Below are positions 1-4,741 of a stretch of 8,057 nucleotides of DNA, one piece after another. The stretch is from Lachnospiraceae bacterium (lineage in GTDB: Bacteria; Bacillota_A; Clostridia; Lachnospirales; Lachnospiraceae), in contig SFGN01000110.1 of NCBI GenBank assembly GCA_004556565.1, forward strand, positions 1 through 8,057, written 5' to 3'. The notes beneath the pieces were generated by a model that had not been told where the DNA came from, ran no database searches, and was given only the letters and a program-made list of their open reading frames with translations. The stretch's first letter is position 1. Each line of letters begins with the position of its first letter. Made by a program: the position numbers and the translations under genes.

Positions 1-324
1 TTCTTTTTTTGTTTTGGCTTCTGCAAACTCTACATTATCCATAATGACTTCGGTATAATAGGATGCAGTTCCAGTCTGTTCATCTTTGATCTGAGAGATT
101 ACCAACTCTCCGGAAAGAGCAATCTTAATTCCTTTTTCAAGATATTTCTCCACAAATTCTGCATTATTTCCATAAGCTGTGATCATCACTACAAATGCTT
201 TGCTTGTGCGATTTCTTTTTACTACCAGTGGAAACCTAGATACTTTGGTTTGTCCCTTTTGCGTAGATGTCAGCTTAGTTTCTGGATCTCTGGCAAGTCT
301 ACCCATTAAAACAATCGTATTCAT
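1..324 (-). CDS. ssb: Single-stranded DNA-binding protein (3' end cut by window edge)
   Basis: The first 108 codons are present and the frame runs off the window without a stop. The N-terminus MNTIVLMGRLARDPE is the classic start of bacterial SSB. It is followed by an OB-fold pattern with a basic stretch (VVKRNRTSK, about residues 34-42), a VMITAYGNNAEFVEKYLEKG strand-turn-helix segment and the SGEL...YYTEVIMDNVEF strands that close the fold. The acidic C-terminal tail that recruits partners would lie outside the window. SSB coats single-stranded DNA during replication, repair or transfer. Element-borne copies are common on plasmids and conjugative elements, and here it fits the rep/par module upstream. 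The start at 324 is set by a strong GGGAGGA ribosome binding site about 8 nt upstream. An intrinsic hairpin (405-436) sits in its leader, so its expression may be attenuated or driven separately from the genes before it. Confidence 0.93.
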   Translation of the reverse strand, partial: MNTIVLMGRLARDPETKLTSTQKGQTKVSRFPLVVKRNRTSKAFVVMITAYGNNAEFVEKYLEKGIKIALSGELVISQIKDEQTGTASYYTEVIMDNVEFAEAKTKKE

Positions 325-404
325 TCTTTTTGTCCTCCCTTTCTTCCTGCAACACCCTTCCCTGGTATTTCAAACAGGATAATAATCTGTGCATTTTCTG
401 CACG

Positions 405-436
405 AAAAAATGAGGAATGGATTCGAACCATTCCCC
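405..436 (-). terminator. Intrinsic terminator or attenuator upstream of ssb
   Basis: On the minus strand GGAATGG (434-428) pairs with CCATTCC (420-414) across a 7-nt loop TTCGAAT. A G-U pair and a G-C pair extend it to 9 bp, and it is followed at once by A and six T's (411-405). This fits a rho-independent terminator about 80 nt before the ssb start. It would either end the transcript from the structured region at about 520-660 or attenuate ssb. A further 5-bp hairpin (GTGCA/TGCAC, 389-403) lies just downstream in the ssb leader. The loop with its flanking bases reads GGTTCGAATCC, like a tRNA T-arm, but no other part of a tRNA is present. Confidence 0.6.
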
Positions 437-442
437 ACTTGC

Positions 443-460
443 TACAGGATTTCTCCTGTA
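443..460 (-). repeat. Perfect 7-bp hairpin with GAAA tetraloop, copy 1 of a repeated hairpin
   Basis: TACAGGA and TCCTGTA pair perfectly around a 4-nt loop, which reads GAAA on the minus strand. The inner 14 nt (CAGGATTTCTCCTG, 445-458) recur exactly at 877-890, where they form the stem of a terminator. Here there is no immediate T-run; the ssb-leader hairpin starts 6 nt further on. The pair of identical hairpins brackets the structured region. Confidence 0.55.
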
Positions 461-521
461 ATATAAATAAGAAAATCTAAGTATTCACATTTGGGCTTTG
501 TCTGTACATATACATCTGATC

Positions 522-661
522 GTTATCATTCCAGATAACCCGGCTGTAAAAATACAGTCACAGTCTCTGTTTCAGCAGAGGTCCTGTACCCTTCGGTGGT
601 ATCATTATTGCTTCGCTCTTCCCGTAGGAGTCTTCGCCTGCACGAGCCGGATTATCTCCGG
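522..661 (-). ncRNA. Candidate structured RNA (unrecognised class) in the ssb-upstream gap
   Basis: No convincing gene lies between 325 and 943, but this part is richer in GC than its surroundings and folds strongly. On the minus strand GATAATCCGGCT (656-645) can pair with AGCCGGGTTATC (545-534) in 12 continuous pairs. One is G-U; the same position is a C-A mismatch on the plus strand, which favours a minus-strand RNA. Inside this closing stem are a TCC/GGA hairpin capped by a UNCG-type TACG loop (620-629), a TACC/GGTA hairpin (587-601), a CTCTG/CAGAG hairpin (565-580) and a CTGTA/TACAG hairpin (544-557). Both arms of the long stem can instead form local hairpins: CCGGA/TCCGG (647-661) and GTTATC/GATAAC (522-539). 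This two-state layout resembles a cis-regulatory RNA or riboswitch, but I could not match it to a known class. A TTGACA-like box lies at 698-703 without a good -10. It could also act as structured single-stranded DNA. Confidence 0.42.
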
Positions 662-756
662 TAAGCATGTTCCTCAAGATGTATCAGCTCCTTCAATTGT
701 CAAGGTGCAATCGGAAGAACTGTCTGAACCTCTTTTACGTTTGTGATTTTTGGAAA

Positions 757-832
757 TCAGAGGATTTTCAATTTGCCTTCCATATACTCTGTATTGGGAG
801 CGACAAAATCGGACATGATTTTAGAAATTTTT
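757..832 (-). repeat. Dispersed repeat copy 1, with 19-codon mini-ORF (MSDF...TEYM)
   Basis: Positions 781-822 match 7656-7697 at 36 of 42 bases, in the same orientation. On the minus strand both copies contain an ATG that opens a short frame starting MSDF and containing TEYM. Here it runs from 816 to the stop at 757 (19 residues, MSDFVAPNTEYMEG followed by KLKIL). No ribosome binding site precedes this ATG, so translation is doubtful. The conserved block could instead be a regulatory site: both copies keep TTTTG, a 17-nt spacer and TATATG, which is only weakly promoter-like. This copy lies upstream of the structured RNA; copy 2 lies upstream of the excisionase-like genes. Confidence 0.6.
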
Positions 833-861
833 TGAAATTATTTTTTGAAGTGTAAAAAGAT

Positions 862-893
862 ATAAAAAAAAGATGCCAGGATTTCTCCTGACA
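862..893 (-). terminator. Intrinsic terminator after the small membrane protein gene
   Basis: On the minus strand TGTCAGGA (893-886) pairs with TCCTGGCA (881-874) over a GAAA tetraloop, 8 bp with one G-U. It is followed by TC and a run of T's (871-864). It lies about 50 nt after the stop codon at 944 and would end the transcript coming from the 1153-944 gene. The inner 14 nt are identical to the hairpin at 445-458. Confidence 0.82.
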
Positions 894-894
894 C

Positions 895-907
895 CATAGT
901 GACTATG
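895..907 (+). repeat. Short perfect palindrome CATAGT-G-ACTATG
   Basis: Six-base arms flank a single central base. It sits between the terminator stem and the GTGCCCA palindrome at 911-935. It may be a protein-binding site or add to the terminator structure; nothing in the sequence says which. Confidence 0.35.
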
Positions 908-910
908 CCA

Positions 911-935
911 ACTTCGTGCCCACTGGGCACAAGGT
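911..935 (+). repeat. Long palindrome, copy A of three (GTGCCCA-C-TGGGCAC)
   Basis: The core 916-930 is a perfect 7-bp inverted repeat around one base. The flanks (AACTTC on one side, AAGGTT on the other) largely continue the symmetry. Near-identical copies are at 2664-2689 and 2728-2754. All three lie between genes, next to stops or starts. There is no T-run on either side, so it does not look like a terminator. Likely roles are a ParB (parS-like) site or an operator shared by several promoters of the element; this is inference from palindrome form, spacing and the ParB gene nearby. Confidence 0.6.
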
Positions 936-943
936 TGATTGTA

Positions 944-1153
944 TTATTCTTCATTTCCTAATGATATTGGTTCTTTCTTTGTTTTCTTGTTTTTAGATAT
1001 CATCTTATGACCTGTGTAAATAGCCATAATCATACAAAGCAAAGAACTTGCCGCAAAATATTTATGGCTTGATTTTGAACCTTTATATCCGCTATAAAAA
1101 GTTCCTAGCATCGTTATCAATGCTCCAACAGACCAATATTCATGAGCTTTCAT
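944..1153 (-). CDS. Small two-helix membrane protein (DUF6219-like)
   Basis: This 69-residue protein has two hydrophobic segments, about residues 8-23 (VGALITMLGTFYSGYKG) and 32-50 (YFAASSLLCMIMAIYTGHKMI). A short basic and polar link separates them, and a lysine-rich tail (KNKKTKKE) probably faces the cytoplasm. The pattern recalls small membrane proteins annotated as DUF6219 in clostridia, but that is from memory and the function is unknown. The start at 1153 has a GGGAG ribosome binding site about 8 nt upstream. The gene lies 75 nt after the flavoprotein gene and is followed by a clear terminator, so it is the last gene of its transcript. A weak promoter candidate in the gap may let it be expressed on its own. 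Confidence 0.7.
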   Translation of the reverse strand: MKAHEYWSVGALITMLGTFYSGYKGSKSSHKYFAASSLLCMIMAIYTGHKMISKNKKTKKEPISLGNEE

Positions 1154-1178
1154 TCTAACATCTCCCTTTGTGTTAATT

Positions 1179-1208
1179 TTAATATGTACCGTTTGATGAA
1201 ATATGCAA
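1179..1208 (-). promoter_or_regulatory. Possible sigma-A-type promoter for the small membrane protein
   Basis: TTGCAT (1208-1203) and TATTAA (1184-1179) are separated by 18 nt and placed so that transcription would begin about 20 nt before the start codon at 1153. An imperfect inverted repeat GTTTG/CAAAC overlaps the -35 region. In AT-rich DNA such matches arise by chance, so this is tentative. Confidence 0.27.
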
Positions 1209-1228
1209 ACAGGAATTTGGAACGTGCT

Positions 1229-1717
1229 TTATAAATTTTTTCCGATCCCCTCAAGTTCGTTCATGGAATCCTTGTTTTTTTCAAGTTCATCTCTGGCTGT
1301 TGCATAATATGATTTTTTGAAAAGCATATCCCATGAAAGATATTTTGCCATACAGTCAAACTGCTTATCAATCAGCTCATACTGGATACTGTCTACGGGA
1401 GAACCGCCTACAACAATCGTGCCAACTTTTTTATTTTTTAACTGCAATCCACGGCAGTAGCACTTATCAATGATAAGTTTCAATTGTGCTGACATTCCCC
1501 ACCAATAAACTGGTGTAGCAAAAAGAATCATATCTGCGGCAGCAATTTTATCAATTGTAGGATTTGTATCATCCTTATCGACGCATCCCTTAGAGCATTG
1601 ACAGACACCACATCCCTTGCATGGTGCAATGTTGAGTTTGTCTCCTTTTATAAATGCATTGATTGCTGTCAGCGTGTTTCCTTTTCTGGCACTTCCATTA
1701 ATGATTACAATTTTCAT
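1229..1717 (-). CDS. Flavodoxin-fold NAD(P)H/FMN oxidoreductase with an apparent internal deletion
   Basis: The 162-residue product belongs to the NADPH-dependent FMN reductase/flavodoxin-like superfamily, predicted to be a soluble FMN-binding electron-transfer enzyme; the substrate is unknown. MKIVIINGSARKGNT (1-15) is strand 1 plus the phosphate-binding loop for FMN. FATPVYWWGMSAQLK is the second FMN-contact loop typical of the family. Residues 33-45 hold a cysteine cluster C-X2-C-X2-C-X5-C, with an extra Cys41, like that of iron-sulfur flavoproteins. Most relatives have about 12-16 residues (the second beta-strand) between the first helix and the DLNIKPC-type segment; here KG (24-25) runs directly into DKLNIAPC. 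The protein may be misfolded or altered. The start at 1717 is chosen because GGAGG lies 7 nt upstream; a TTG at 1732 would place the start inside that ribosome binding site. It begins 24 nt after the preceding gene and may be cargo. Confidence 0.85.
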   Translation of the reverse strand: MKIVIINGSARKGNTLTAINAFIKGDKLNIAPCKGCGVCQCSKGCVDKDDTNPTIDKIAAADMILFATPVYWWGMSAQLKLIIDKCYCRGLQLKNKKVGTIVVGGSPVDSIQYELIDKQFDCMAKYLSWDMLFKKSYYATARDELEKNKDSMNELEGIGKNL

Positions 1718-1741
1718 GCGTGTATCCTCCAACTTCCGATT

Positions 1742-2299
1742 TCATGATATCATTTCTAATACAGATTTTACCGTATTTTTCAGATTCAGTCCATCTTTTA
1801 ATCCCAGTCGATAGAAAAATTCTTCTGTTTCTGCTCCACTGCTAAAAATTGCATTACAGTATTCCGTAATCACTTCTTCCTGTTCTTGGGATAACGTTTC
1901 CAGTAATTTCTGGTATTTCTTATCAATCTCACTTACTGGCTCTTTATCCTGCTTTAACTTCCATTCTGAATATGCTTTCCCCATATGCTCTGTAATTGTC
2001 AGATTCACAAATTCCTGCACTTCCTCGGATATGGTGCTCGCAGATTCCTGTTTATCTTTCTTTTTATCATTTGATTTTTCAAGTGTCGTGTCATCAATAT
2101 AACGAATGATTTCTCGAATATTTGACTTCATCGACTGCAGATATCCTTTCATCAGCACAGCTACTTTTCTAGCATCCGATTTTTCGGTTTCTTTTTCCAG
2201 CATATAAAACTCTTCCAGTTCTTTCAGAATATCCATCCCTGCTTTCATCTGAAATTCCACCTCAAGCAAATCATCCATCACTTTATATAATTCTTCCAT
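1742..2299 (-). CDS. Hypothetical protein, charged and helical, 185 residues
   Basis: I do not recognise a named family with confidence. The N-terminal part (about 1-70) is acidic and probably all helix (MEELYKVMDDLLEVEFQMKAG...). A lysine-rich low-complexity linker follows (about 74-85, EKSNDKKKDKQE). The C-terminal part (about 120-185) contains YQKLLETLSQEQEEV and ends with an EEFFYRLGLKDGLNL pattern, which recalls small clostridial element proteins of the YxxGxxxGxxL type. There are no membrane segments or catalytic motifs. The ribosome binding site is weak (an AAAGG about 12 nt before the ATG), so translation may depend on the upstream gene, whose stop is 45 nt away. It lies between a CD1845-like membrane protein and the flavoprotein. 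The two-part layout suggests a fusion of two small domains; this is inference. Confidence 0.7.
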   Translation of the reverse strand: MEELYKVMDDLLEVEFQMKAGMDILKELEEFYMLEKETEKSDARKVAVLMKGYLQSMKSNIREIIRYIDDTTLEKSNDKKKDKQESASTISEEVQEFVNLTITEHMGKAYSEWKLKQDKEPVSEIDKKYQKLLETLSQEQEEVITEYCNAIFSSGAETEEFFYRLGLKDGLNLKNTVKSVLEMIS

Positions 2300-2344
2300 T
2301 GTTTATTTCTGCCTTTCCATATAGCGCCACTATATTTTCCACAA

Positions 2345-2650
2345 TCATCCAAAAATAAATTCCTGTAATCCACATTTCACAACTTCAATTACTGCAACTA
2401 TCCCCATACCGATATGTGGGAGTAGAACAAACACTACTGTCGTAATAATCGCTGATTTCATTGTCCAGTCCGTACTGATTCCAAACCCAATACTCAAAAC
2501 TTCTGTCACAACAGAGATTCCGGCTATCAGATAGCAGAATCCAGCAGATAACCCAACCAGGAACACCAGCACAATATTCACCGCTGCAAGTACCAGCCAA
2601 ACAGGAGCTGCAATAATTCGAAATGGCAGTTTTATCATAAATCTCAACAT
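2345..2650 (-). CDS. CD1845-like mobile-element membrane protein
   Basis: This 101-residue hydrophobic protein has about three membrane segments (about residues 9-30, 33-55 and 66-90). The N-terminus MLRFMIKLPFRIIAAPVWLV is basic then hydrophobic, and the protein ends in an amphipathic stretch, EVVKCGLQEFIFG. Small membrane proteins with this plan are common in clostridial conjugative elements and are often labelled CD1845 family; their role is not established. The start at 2650 is preferred because AGGAGG lies 8-10 nt upstream. A longer reading from GTG at 2683 would start inside the palindrome at 2664-2689 and is unlikely. The gene lies about 105 nt after the rep stop, and the gap holds three inverted repeats, so it may have its own regulated promoter. 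Confidence 0.75.
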   Translation of the reverse strand: MLRFMIKLPFRIIAAPVWLVLAAVNIVLVFLVGLSAGFCYLIAGISVVTEVLSIGFGISTDWTMKSAIITTVVFVLLPHIGMGIVAVIEVVKCGLQEFIFG

Positions 2651-2663
2651 AATTCTTCCTCCT

Positions 2664-2689
2664 ACTTTGTGCCCAGTGGACACAAGGTT
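2664..2689 (+). repeat. Long palindrome, copy B (GTGCCCAGTGGACAC)
   Basis: This is the same element as 911-935 and 2728-2754, with one arm changed (GGACAC instead of GGGCAC). It lies immediately upstream of the ribosome binding site of the membrane protein gene starting at 2650, an operator-like position. Its centre is 65 bp from that of copy C. Confidence 0.6.
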
Positions 2690-2696
2690 ATTTTAG

Positions 2697-2713
2697 CATA
2701 TCTGCCAGATATG
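2697..2713 (+). repeat. Perfect 8-bp palindrome CATATCTG-C-CAGATATG
   Basis: The two 8-base arms are separated by one base. It lies midway between copies B and C of the GTGCCCA palindrome, in the rep to membrane-protein gap. On the minus strand its 3' arm is followed by CTAAAAT, a possible -10 region, so a repressor bound here would cover a promoter for the gene at 2650. No good -35 is visible. Confidence 0.5.
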
Positions 2714-2727
2714 ACTATCTCTTTTTA

Positions 2728-2754
2728 AACTTCGTGCCCAGTGGGCACAAAGTT
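2728..2754 (+). repeat. Long palindrome, copy C (13-bp arms, one mismatch)
   Basis: AACTT-c-GTGCCCA and TGGGCAC-a-AAGTT flank one central base, making this the most symmetric of the three copies. It starts one base beyond the rep stop codon (2756). No T-run follows on the minus strand, so it is unlikely to terminate rep transcription by itself. A parS-like or operator role is inferred. Confidence 0.62.
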
Positions 2755-2755
2755 C

Positions 2756-3850
2756 TTACCTGTCTGGAATATCCTTCCCCCAGTACATGTCATGTCGAAC
2801 TTCAGCATCATAAAACTGATTGATTGTTGCAGGAGCGTTATACAATACCGTCAGCATATACTGCCGGATATTCTTCACTTTGCTTGTACTCCTGTCAAGA
2901 CTGAAAAACACATACTGGATGTGTTCATACCCGACTTTGAGCAAACGGCTCTTGACCACTTGTGTAGGCACAGCTTCCCCATTGATCTGTTGATATGTCT
3001 TTGTCGAACATATTGCATCCAGCATCAGCTCTACCAGCTCTTCTACTCGTCCAGTTCCATAGCTCTGACAAAGGATCTCATATTCGATATTATCATGAAT
3101 TAACTGTCGATACTCATTTCTCTCCTGTATCCTATCTCTCCCTTTCTCTTGTTCAGATAGATATTGATAAGATTCATTCTCACTAAATTCAGTATAATTA
3201 TATTCAGTATTATTACAGTTTGTTTTTGAAACTTCTTGAAGTTTGTTTTCTAAACTTCTTGAAGTTTGTTTTTCAAACTCCTTGAAGTTTGTTTTTGAAA
3301 CTTCTTGAAGTTTATTTTTCAAACTTCCTGAAGTTTGTTTTTCAAACTTCTGTGTATTTACGGGCTTTTCCGGCTCTTTTTTCGCATATTCTTCTATTTC
3401 TGTCTCTGTATTTTCTTTTCTCTCTGCTACATTTTCCGGTGTTTCTTCCGAATCAAAGATTGCTGGCTCATCTGGATATTCTGTCAGGCTGAAATTTTTC
3501 ACGTAAATAACATTTGTTTTTCCAAGTCCGATTCGCCTCTTCTCAATCAATCCAATCCCTTTTTCCTGATCCAGCTCTTTTAGACAATTCACAGCCTTAT
3601 TCCTGCCACAGTTAAGCATTTCCATAATCTCTTCCACCGAAAAGAAAATATATGCCCTGTCCTCTTCATCAAACCACCGGTTCTTGATGGACAGTGACAT
3701 CCGGTCTAACATCAGTCCGTACAGCACCTTTGCTTCGCAGGAGAGATTTTTAAAATATTCACTTGTAAACAGCAGTTTGGGAATACGATAAAAACTGTAC
3801 ATATCGCATTCCATTCCTTGAAAATAATGGAATGTTGCTCTTATACTCAT
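2756..3850 (-). CDS. RepA_N-family replication initiator with DUF6017-like C-terminus
   Basis: The 364-residue protein begins its RepA_N domain at about residue 18 (YSFYRIPKLLFTSEYFKNLSCEAKVLYGLMLDRMSLS). The winged-helix DNA-binding part continues to about residue 120 with VEEIMEMLNCGRNKAVNCLKELD and GIGLIEKRR...KTNVIYVKNF, close to plasmid initiators of this family. Residues about 125-240 are a charged, low-complexity linker. It contains a 23-residue repeat (169-191 and 192-211, FEKQTS...LQEVSKTN) that is the translation of the DNA iterons. The C-terminal part (about 248-350, YRQLIHDNIEYEIL...VVKSRLLKV...NIRQYMLTVLYNAPAT) matches the DUF6017 domain seen on many clostridial Rep proteins. The start at 3850 has a GGGAGGG ribosome binding site 7 nt upstream. 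It follows parB by 24 nt. RepA_N proteins bind iterons inside their own gene to start theta replication, so the element probably replicates when excised. Confidence 0.93.
   Translation of the reverse strand: MSIRATFHYFQGMECDMYSFYRIPKLLFTSEYFKNLSCEAKVLYGLMLDRMSLSIKNRWFDEEDRAYIFFSVEEIMEMLNCGRNKAVNCLKELDQEKGIGLIEKRRIGLGKTNVIYVKNFSLTEYPDEPAIFDSEETPENVAERKENTETEIEEYAKKEPEKPVNTQKFEKQTSGSLKNKLQEVSKTNFKEFEKQTSRSLENKLQEVSKTNCNNTEYNYTEFSENESYQYLSEQEKGRDRIQERNEYRQLIHDNIEYEILCQSYGTGRVEELVELMLDAICSTKTYQQINGEAVPTQVVKSRLLKVGYEHIQYVFFSLDRSTSKVKNIRQYMLTVLYNAPATINQFYDAEVRHDMYWGKDIPDR
3218..3351 (+). repeat. Six 23-bp tandem iterons inside rep: probable replication origin
   Basis: Units start at 3218, 3241, 3264, 3287, 3310 and 3333; the last is incomplete. 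Each begins GTTTGTTTT (GTTTATTTT in the fifth) and ends near ACTTCTTGAA. Each junction makes the palindrome AAACTTC-TT-GAAGTTT or a one-base variant. The period is exactly 23 bp, so three units make 69 bp, or 23 codons; this is why the protein repeat has a 23-residue period. Iterons within the coding sequence are the known origin layout of RepA_N plasmids, so this is the best oriV candidate and RepA-binding site in the window. Confidence 0.88.
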
Positions 3851-3874
3851 GACACATCCCTCCCTTCGTACTTA

Positions 3875-4741
3875 TCAATGATTCTGATTGCTCCATTCCT
3901 CCAAAAGCTGACATATAACAGTCCGTATCTTCTGTTCATCATACTCTGGAGGAAAATACTTCTTAATTTCATCCTGTTTTAATGTTACCGTTGTTTTCTT
4001 TTTACGCTCTCCTATAACCAGGAGCCGCACAATCTCTTTTGTCAGCGTTTTTTCTTCTCGATGTTGCCTTATTTTTTTTGCCTGTTCCAGACTTGGATAT
4101 TTTCCGGTACTCTCATGCACTTCCTCCACCATCTCCTGTTCTGGAACCGTAAGGTAGGAAAGCTCTACACCTACCTGCAATCCGATCACATCACGATCTA
4201 CTGCGTTTAATAGGTCATTCATCAGATAAGTAAGCCGGATATAGCGATACACCTGCCTTGCACTGTCATTTGCGTTCTTTCCAATGTCTTTCGCACTGAT
4301 ACCGCCTGATGTTCCCTGATGATTCATTGCTTCCATCTTCATACGGTAAGCAAATGCCTTTTCACTTGGGAGTATATTAGGTCTCTGCAGATTGCTGTCT
4401 ACCATCGCACGGACAGCTGTATCTTGATCCATATTTCTGATAATAACCGGAACCTCTTTAAGACCAGCAAGTTGTGCCGCATGTCTCCTTCTGTGACCGG
4501 CGATGATTTCATATTCACCATCACCCAGCGGTCGTACCAGTAATGCTGTAAGAATTCCCTCTTCTTTCACACTTTCCACCAGTTCCGCCATTGCCTCATC
4601 ATCATTTACTTGAAATGGATGGTTCTCGAAAGAATGTAAATGCTCAAGTGAAACCTGCTGGATATCGTTCGTTTCTTCTCCTCCTCCAAGTAATTCATCA
4701 TAAGATGTCAGTTTTATCTTCGATGCACTTCTACCTTTCAT
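3875..4741 (-). CDS. parB: ParB/Spo0J-family partition protein
   Basis: The 288-residue protein carries the ParB N-terminal (CTPase-type) domain at about 28-125. It has NHPFQV (box I, 40-45), GILTALLVRPLGDGEYEIIAGHRRRHAA, whose GHRRRHA (82-88) is the CTP-binding arginine motif, and DSNLQRPNILPSEKA (box III). A helix-turn-helix follows at about 147-175 (ISAKDIGKNANDSARQVYRYIRL). The C-terminal part (230-288) would form the dimer end. ParB binds centromere sites and loads ParA to segregate the replicon. The start at 4741 has AGGAGGTG about 8 nt upstream and lies inside the end of parA (11-nt overlap), so the two are translationally coupled. The palindromes at 911, 2664 and 2728 are candidate binding sites. 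Confidence 0.93.
   Translation of the reverse strand: MKGRSASKIKLTSYDELLGGGEETNDIQQVSLEHLHSFENHPFQVNDDEAMAELVESVKEEGILTALLVRPLGDGEYEIIAGHRRRHAAQLAGLKEVPVIIRNMDQDTAVRAMVDSNLQRPNILPSEKAFAYRMKMEAMNHQGTSGGISAKDIGKNANDSARQVYRYIRLTYLMNDLLNAVDRDVIGLQVGVELSYLTVPEQEMVEEVHESTGKYPSLEQAKKIRQHREEKTLTKEIVRLLVIGERKKKTTVTLKQDEIKKYFPPEYDEQKIRTVICQLLEEWSNQNH

Noticed and set aside
412..436. Possible tRNA 3' end (GGTTCGAATCC T-arm-like)
   Set aside because: Only a T-arm-like hairpin is present; no anticodon arm, D arm or matching acceptor stem lies upstream. The T-run after the stem fits a terminator.
620..632. ACTCCTACGGGA, which resembles a conserved 16S rRNA segment
   Set aside because: The match stops after 12 bases and no other rRNA sequence surrounds it; it is part of a small hairpin.
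558..668. Minus-strand 36-codon frame (starts MLTGDNPARAGEDSYG) across the structured region
   Set aside because: The only ribosome-binding-like sequence (GAGG) is 3 nt from the ATG, too close. All three frames are partly open because the region is richer in GC, and the strong nested stems explain the sequence better. Conservation across relatives could reverse this.
698..703. TTGACA as the -35 of a promoter for the structured RNA
   Set aside because: No acceptable -10 lies 15-19 nt downstream on the minus strand, so it was not listed as a promoter.
498..855. Plus-strand frames at 498-746 and 667-855
   Set aside because: They have no ribosome binding site and no recognisable domain, run against all supported genes and fall over the folded minus-strand element.
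2345..2683. Longer version of the CD1845-like gene starting at GTG 2683
   Set aside because: The start would lie inside the GTGCCCA palindrome with no ribosome binding site. The ATG at 2650 has AGGAGG at proper spacing.
3218..3355. CRISPR array
   Set aside because: The 23-bp units are contiguous with no unique spacers and lie inside a reading frame; they are iterons.
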